This document shows, in pieces, positions 62,210 to 64,000 of a DNA stretch of 64,000 bases (position 1 is the stretch's first letter; every line of letters starts with the position of its first letter). The stretch covers positions 2,894,001 through 2,958,000 of the forward strand of contig NZ_CP064942.1 in the NCBI RefSeq assembly GCF_015679265.1, given 5' to 3'. Position numbers and translations under genes: made by a program. This DNA is from Pontivivens ytuae. Lineage in GTDB: Bacteria > Pseudomonadota > Alphaproteobacteria > Rhodobacterales > Rhodobacteraceae. A model generated the notes under the pieces. That model had not been told where the DNA came from and did no database searches. It saw only the letters and a list, made by a program, of their open reading frames with translations.

Positions 62210-63664
62210 ATGAGCGCGCTCTGGACGGCAGAGGAGGCGCAGGAGGCCACCGGAGGCACCGGCCCCACGGGCTGGAGCGCCACAGGCGTGTCCATCGACA
62301 CGCGTAGTCTGGAGCCCGGTGACCTCTTCGTCGCGCTCAAGGACGTGCGCGACGGCCACGATTTCGTGGCGCAGGCGCTGGAGAAGGGGGCGGCCGCGGC
62401 TCTTGTCTCCCGCCGGCCCGAGGGGGTGGCCGAGGATGCGCCGCTCCTGATGGTGGACGACGTGCTGCCCGCTCTCGAAGCGCTCGCCGTCGCCGCCCGC
62501 GCCCGGGCAAAAGCCAAGGTGGTCGCCGTCACCGGCTCCGTCGGCAAGACCGGCACGAAGGAGATGCTGCGCGCCACGCTTGCGGCCTTCGGCACGGTCC
62601 ACGCCGCTGAAAAGAGCTTCAACAACCACTGGGGCGTGCCGCTGACGCTGGCGCGGATGCCGCGGGATGCGGACTTCGCGGTGATCGAGATCGGAATGAA
62701 CGCACCGGGCGAGATCGCGCCGCTCTCCCGCCTCGCGCGGCCGCATGTGGGGATCGTCACGACGGTTGCTGCGGTGCACGCCGCCGCCTTCCGCGACGTG
62801 CGGGGCATCGCGCGGGAGAAGGCCTCGATCCTCGAAGGGCTGGAGCCCGGCGGGACGGCGGTGCTGAACCGCGATATCGAGACCTATCCGACCCTGCGCT
62901 ACCGCGCACTGAAGGTGGGGGCGCGGACCACGACCTTCGGGGCAAAGGGACGGCCGCCATTCCGGCTGGTGAGCGCGCGGATCAGCGGCGCGACCACCGT
63001 GGCGCGGGCGCGGATCCGCGGGCATCGCCTGATGTTCAAGCTCGCCGCCCCCGGGCGGCATCTGGCGGAGAACGCGATGGCCGTGCTCGCCGCCGTCGAG
63101 GCGCTGGGCCTCGACCTCGCGCAGGCCGCGCTGGCGCTCGGCCACTGGCAGGCGCCGCAGGGGCGGGGCGCGCGCTGGCGGGTGAACCTGGGCGAAGCCG
63201 CGCTCGACGGCTCCATCGTGCTGATCGACGACGCCTATAATGCCAACCCGACCTCGATGGGTGCGGCCTTCGAGGTGCTGGCGGCCGCCGCGCCGAAGCA
63301 CGATATCGGTCGCGTCGCGCGCGGCCGCAGGGTCGCGTTCCTGACCGACATGCTGGAGCTCGGACCGAAGGCGGCGGAGTTCCACGCGGAGCTCGCGCAG
63401 CACCCCGCGCTCGCCACCTGCGACCGGATCCACACTGCCGGGCCACTGATGCAGGCGCTGCACCACGCGCTGCCCCACGACAAGCGCGGCGAGTGGCATG
63501 GCGAGGCCGAGGCGCTGGCCCGTCGCGCCGGGCGCCTGCTCGATGCGGGTGACGTTGCGCTCGTCAAGGGCTCCAAGGGATCGAAGGCGGCGCTGATCGT
63601 TGACGCCATTCTCAAACTCGGGCAGGCCACGGCCGCCCATGAACCCGACGACGAGGAGCCCTGA
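62210..63664 (+). CDS. murF: UDP-MurNAc-tripeptide--D-Ala-D-Ala ligase
   Basis: A 484-residue Mur ligase adding D-alanyl-D-alanine to complete the pentapeptide. N-terminal [18 protein letters not shown] (about 26-43), ATP site [16 protein letters not shown] (about 105-120), [25 protein letters not shown] and the C-terminal [11 protein letters not shown] are all diagnostic. CGGAGG precedes the ATG. Its stop overlaps the mraY start (ATGA-type junction). Confidence 0.96.
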   Translation: MSALWTAEEAQEATGGTGPTGWSATGVSIDTRSLEPGDLFVALKDVRDGHDFVAQALEKGAAAALVSRRPEGVAEDAPLLMVDDVLPALEALAVAARARAKAKVVAVTGSVGKTGTKEMLRATLAAFGTVHAAEKSFNNHWGVPLTLARMPRDADFAVIEIGMNAPGEIAPLSRLARPHVGIVTTVAAVHAAAFRDVRGIAREKASILEGLEPGGTAVLNRDIETYPTLRYRALKVGARTTTFGAKGRPPFRLVSARISGATTVARARIRGHRLMFKLAAPGRHLAENAMAVLAAVEALGLDLAQAALALGHWQAPQGRGARWRVNLGEAALDGSIVLIDDAYNANPTSMGAAFEVLAAAAPKHDIGRVARGRRVAFLTDMLELGPKAAEFHAELAQHPALATCDRIHTAGPLMQALHHALPHDKRGEWHGEAEALARRAGRLLDAGDVALVKGSKGSKAALIVDAILKLGQATAAHEPDDEEP

Positions 63665-64000
63665 TGCTCTACTACCTCACCGGCCTGTCCGACGGCGGCG
63701 ACCTGTTCAACCTGTTCCGCTACCTGACCTTCCGGTCGGGCGGCGCGTTCTTTACCGCGCTCATCATCGGCTTCGCCTTCGGGCGCCCGCTGATCGACGA
63801 GCTGCGCCGCCGCCAGAAGAAGGGCCAGCCGATCCGCGATGACGGACCCGAGCGGCACATCATCGAGAAGGCGGGCACGCCGACCATGGGCGGGGTGCTG
63901 ATCTTGGTGGCCCTGCTGGTGTCCACGCTGCTCTGGGCGCGGTGGGACAACGGTTATGTCTGGATGGTGCTGATGGTCACCTTCGGCTTCGGCGCGATCG
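63664..64000 (+). CDS. mraY: Phospho-MurNAc-pentapeptide transferase, 3' end outside window
   Basis: The first 112 codons of the integral membrane enzyme that makes lipid I. Visible are the first span ([40 protein letters not shown]) and the conserved [13 protein letters not shown] block (about 69-81). Normal MraY is about 360 residues, so roughly two thirds are missing. It continues the dcw order. Confidence 0.96.
   Translation, partial: MLYYLTGLSDGGDLFNLFRYLTFRSGGAFFTALIIGFAFGRPLIDELRRRQKKGQPIRDDGPERHIIEKAGTPTMGGVLILVALLVSTLLWARWDNGYVWMVLMVTFGFGAI

Overview
The window is 64 kb of high-GC, gene-dense chromosome. It fits the alphaproteobacterial family Rhodobacteraceae (roseobacter/Rhodobacter type). 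Supporting marks are heterotetrameric sarcosine oxidase genes, a R. capsulatus-type xdhABC, a SAM-II riboswitch before metZ, mmcB behind a GTTC-N7-GTTC LexA box, a tRNA-His with A73 and no G-1, and rnpB just upstream of the mraZ division cluster. Most genes are core metabolism in tight operons with ATGA, GTGA or TGATG junctions. No transposase, integrase, phage gene or CRISPR array was seen.

Layout. (1) 1-1.1 kb: partial methyltransferase and a cupin. (2) 1.1-10.9 kb, minus strand: xanthine dehydrogenase genes xdhA-xdhB-xdhC run into a BMP-type nucleoside/purine ABC importer (ATPase, permease, a 93-aa membrane protein, permease, binding protein), a purine uptake and oxidation unit. (3) 11-13.2 kb: sulfotransferase-like gene and an ArsR regulator with two SRPBCC proteins. 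(4) 13.3-18.4 kb: dnaE, then an AT-rich island with a DUF4145 gene and two small ORFs. (5) 18.5-27.9 kb: nitroreductase and MarR behind striking operator-like repeats, then hydroxypyruvate isomerase, sarcosine oxidase soxBDAG with an extra membrane protein, glycerate 2-kinase and tRNA-His, a C1/C2 catabolic region. (6) 28-38 kb: a ThDP enzyme divergent from an AMACR-like CoA racemase, a flavin monooxygenase, a glpK/GST/LysE/phosphatase operon and an alpha/beta hydrolase. (7) 38-46 kb: SAM-II-metZ, folE, methyltransferase, trkH, a repeat-rich gap, DUF952-pyrD and ccmC-ccmD-ccmG. (8) 46-52 kb: mmcB with SOS box, 6S RNA and 5-FTHF cyclo-ligase, a YmdB-like phosphoesterase, EamA transporter, SLC13-type permease and yebC. 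(9) 52-56 kb, minus strand: iorA-iorB, a dihaem cytochrome and a Tat-exported MsrB. (10) 56-64 kb: rnpB, MraZ boxes and mraZ-rsmH-ftsL-ftsI-murE-murF-mraY, cut by the window end.

The most unusual material is between and inside genes. A 21-bp intergenic motif (GCGTATTT...AAAGATGAA) occurs eleven times, twice as inverted pairs. A REPIN-like element of about 140 bp occurs twice, 17 kb apart. A triple hairpin array follows trkH. A related imperfect palindrome (arm GTTACAGAA) is buried in the reading frames of soxA and pyrD and puts rare TTA codons there. Two MraZ-box clusters face each other upstream of mraZ. No complete new defence or mobile system is evident; the dispersed palindromes are the best candidates for something not fully described.
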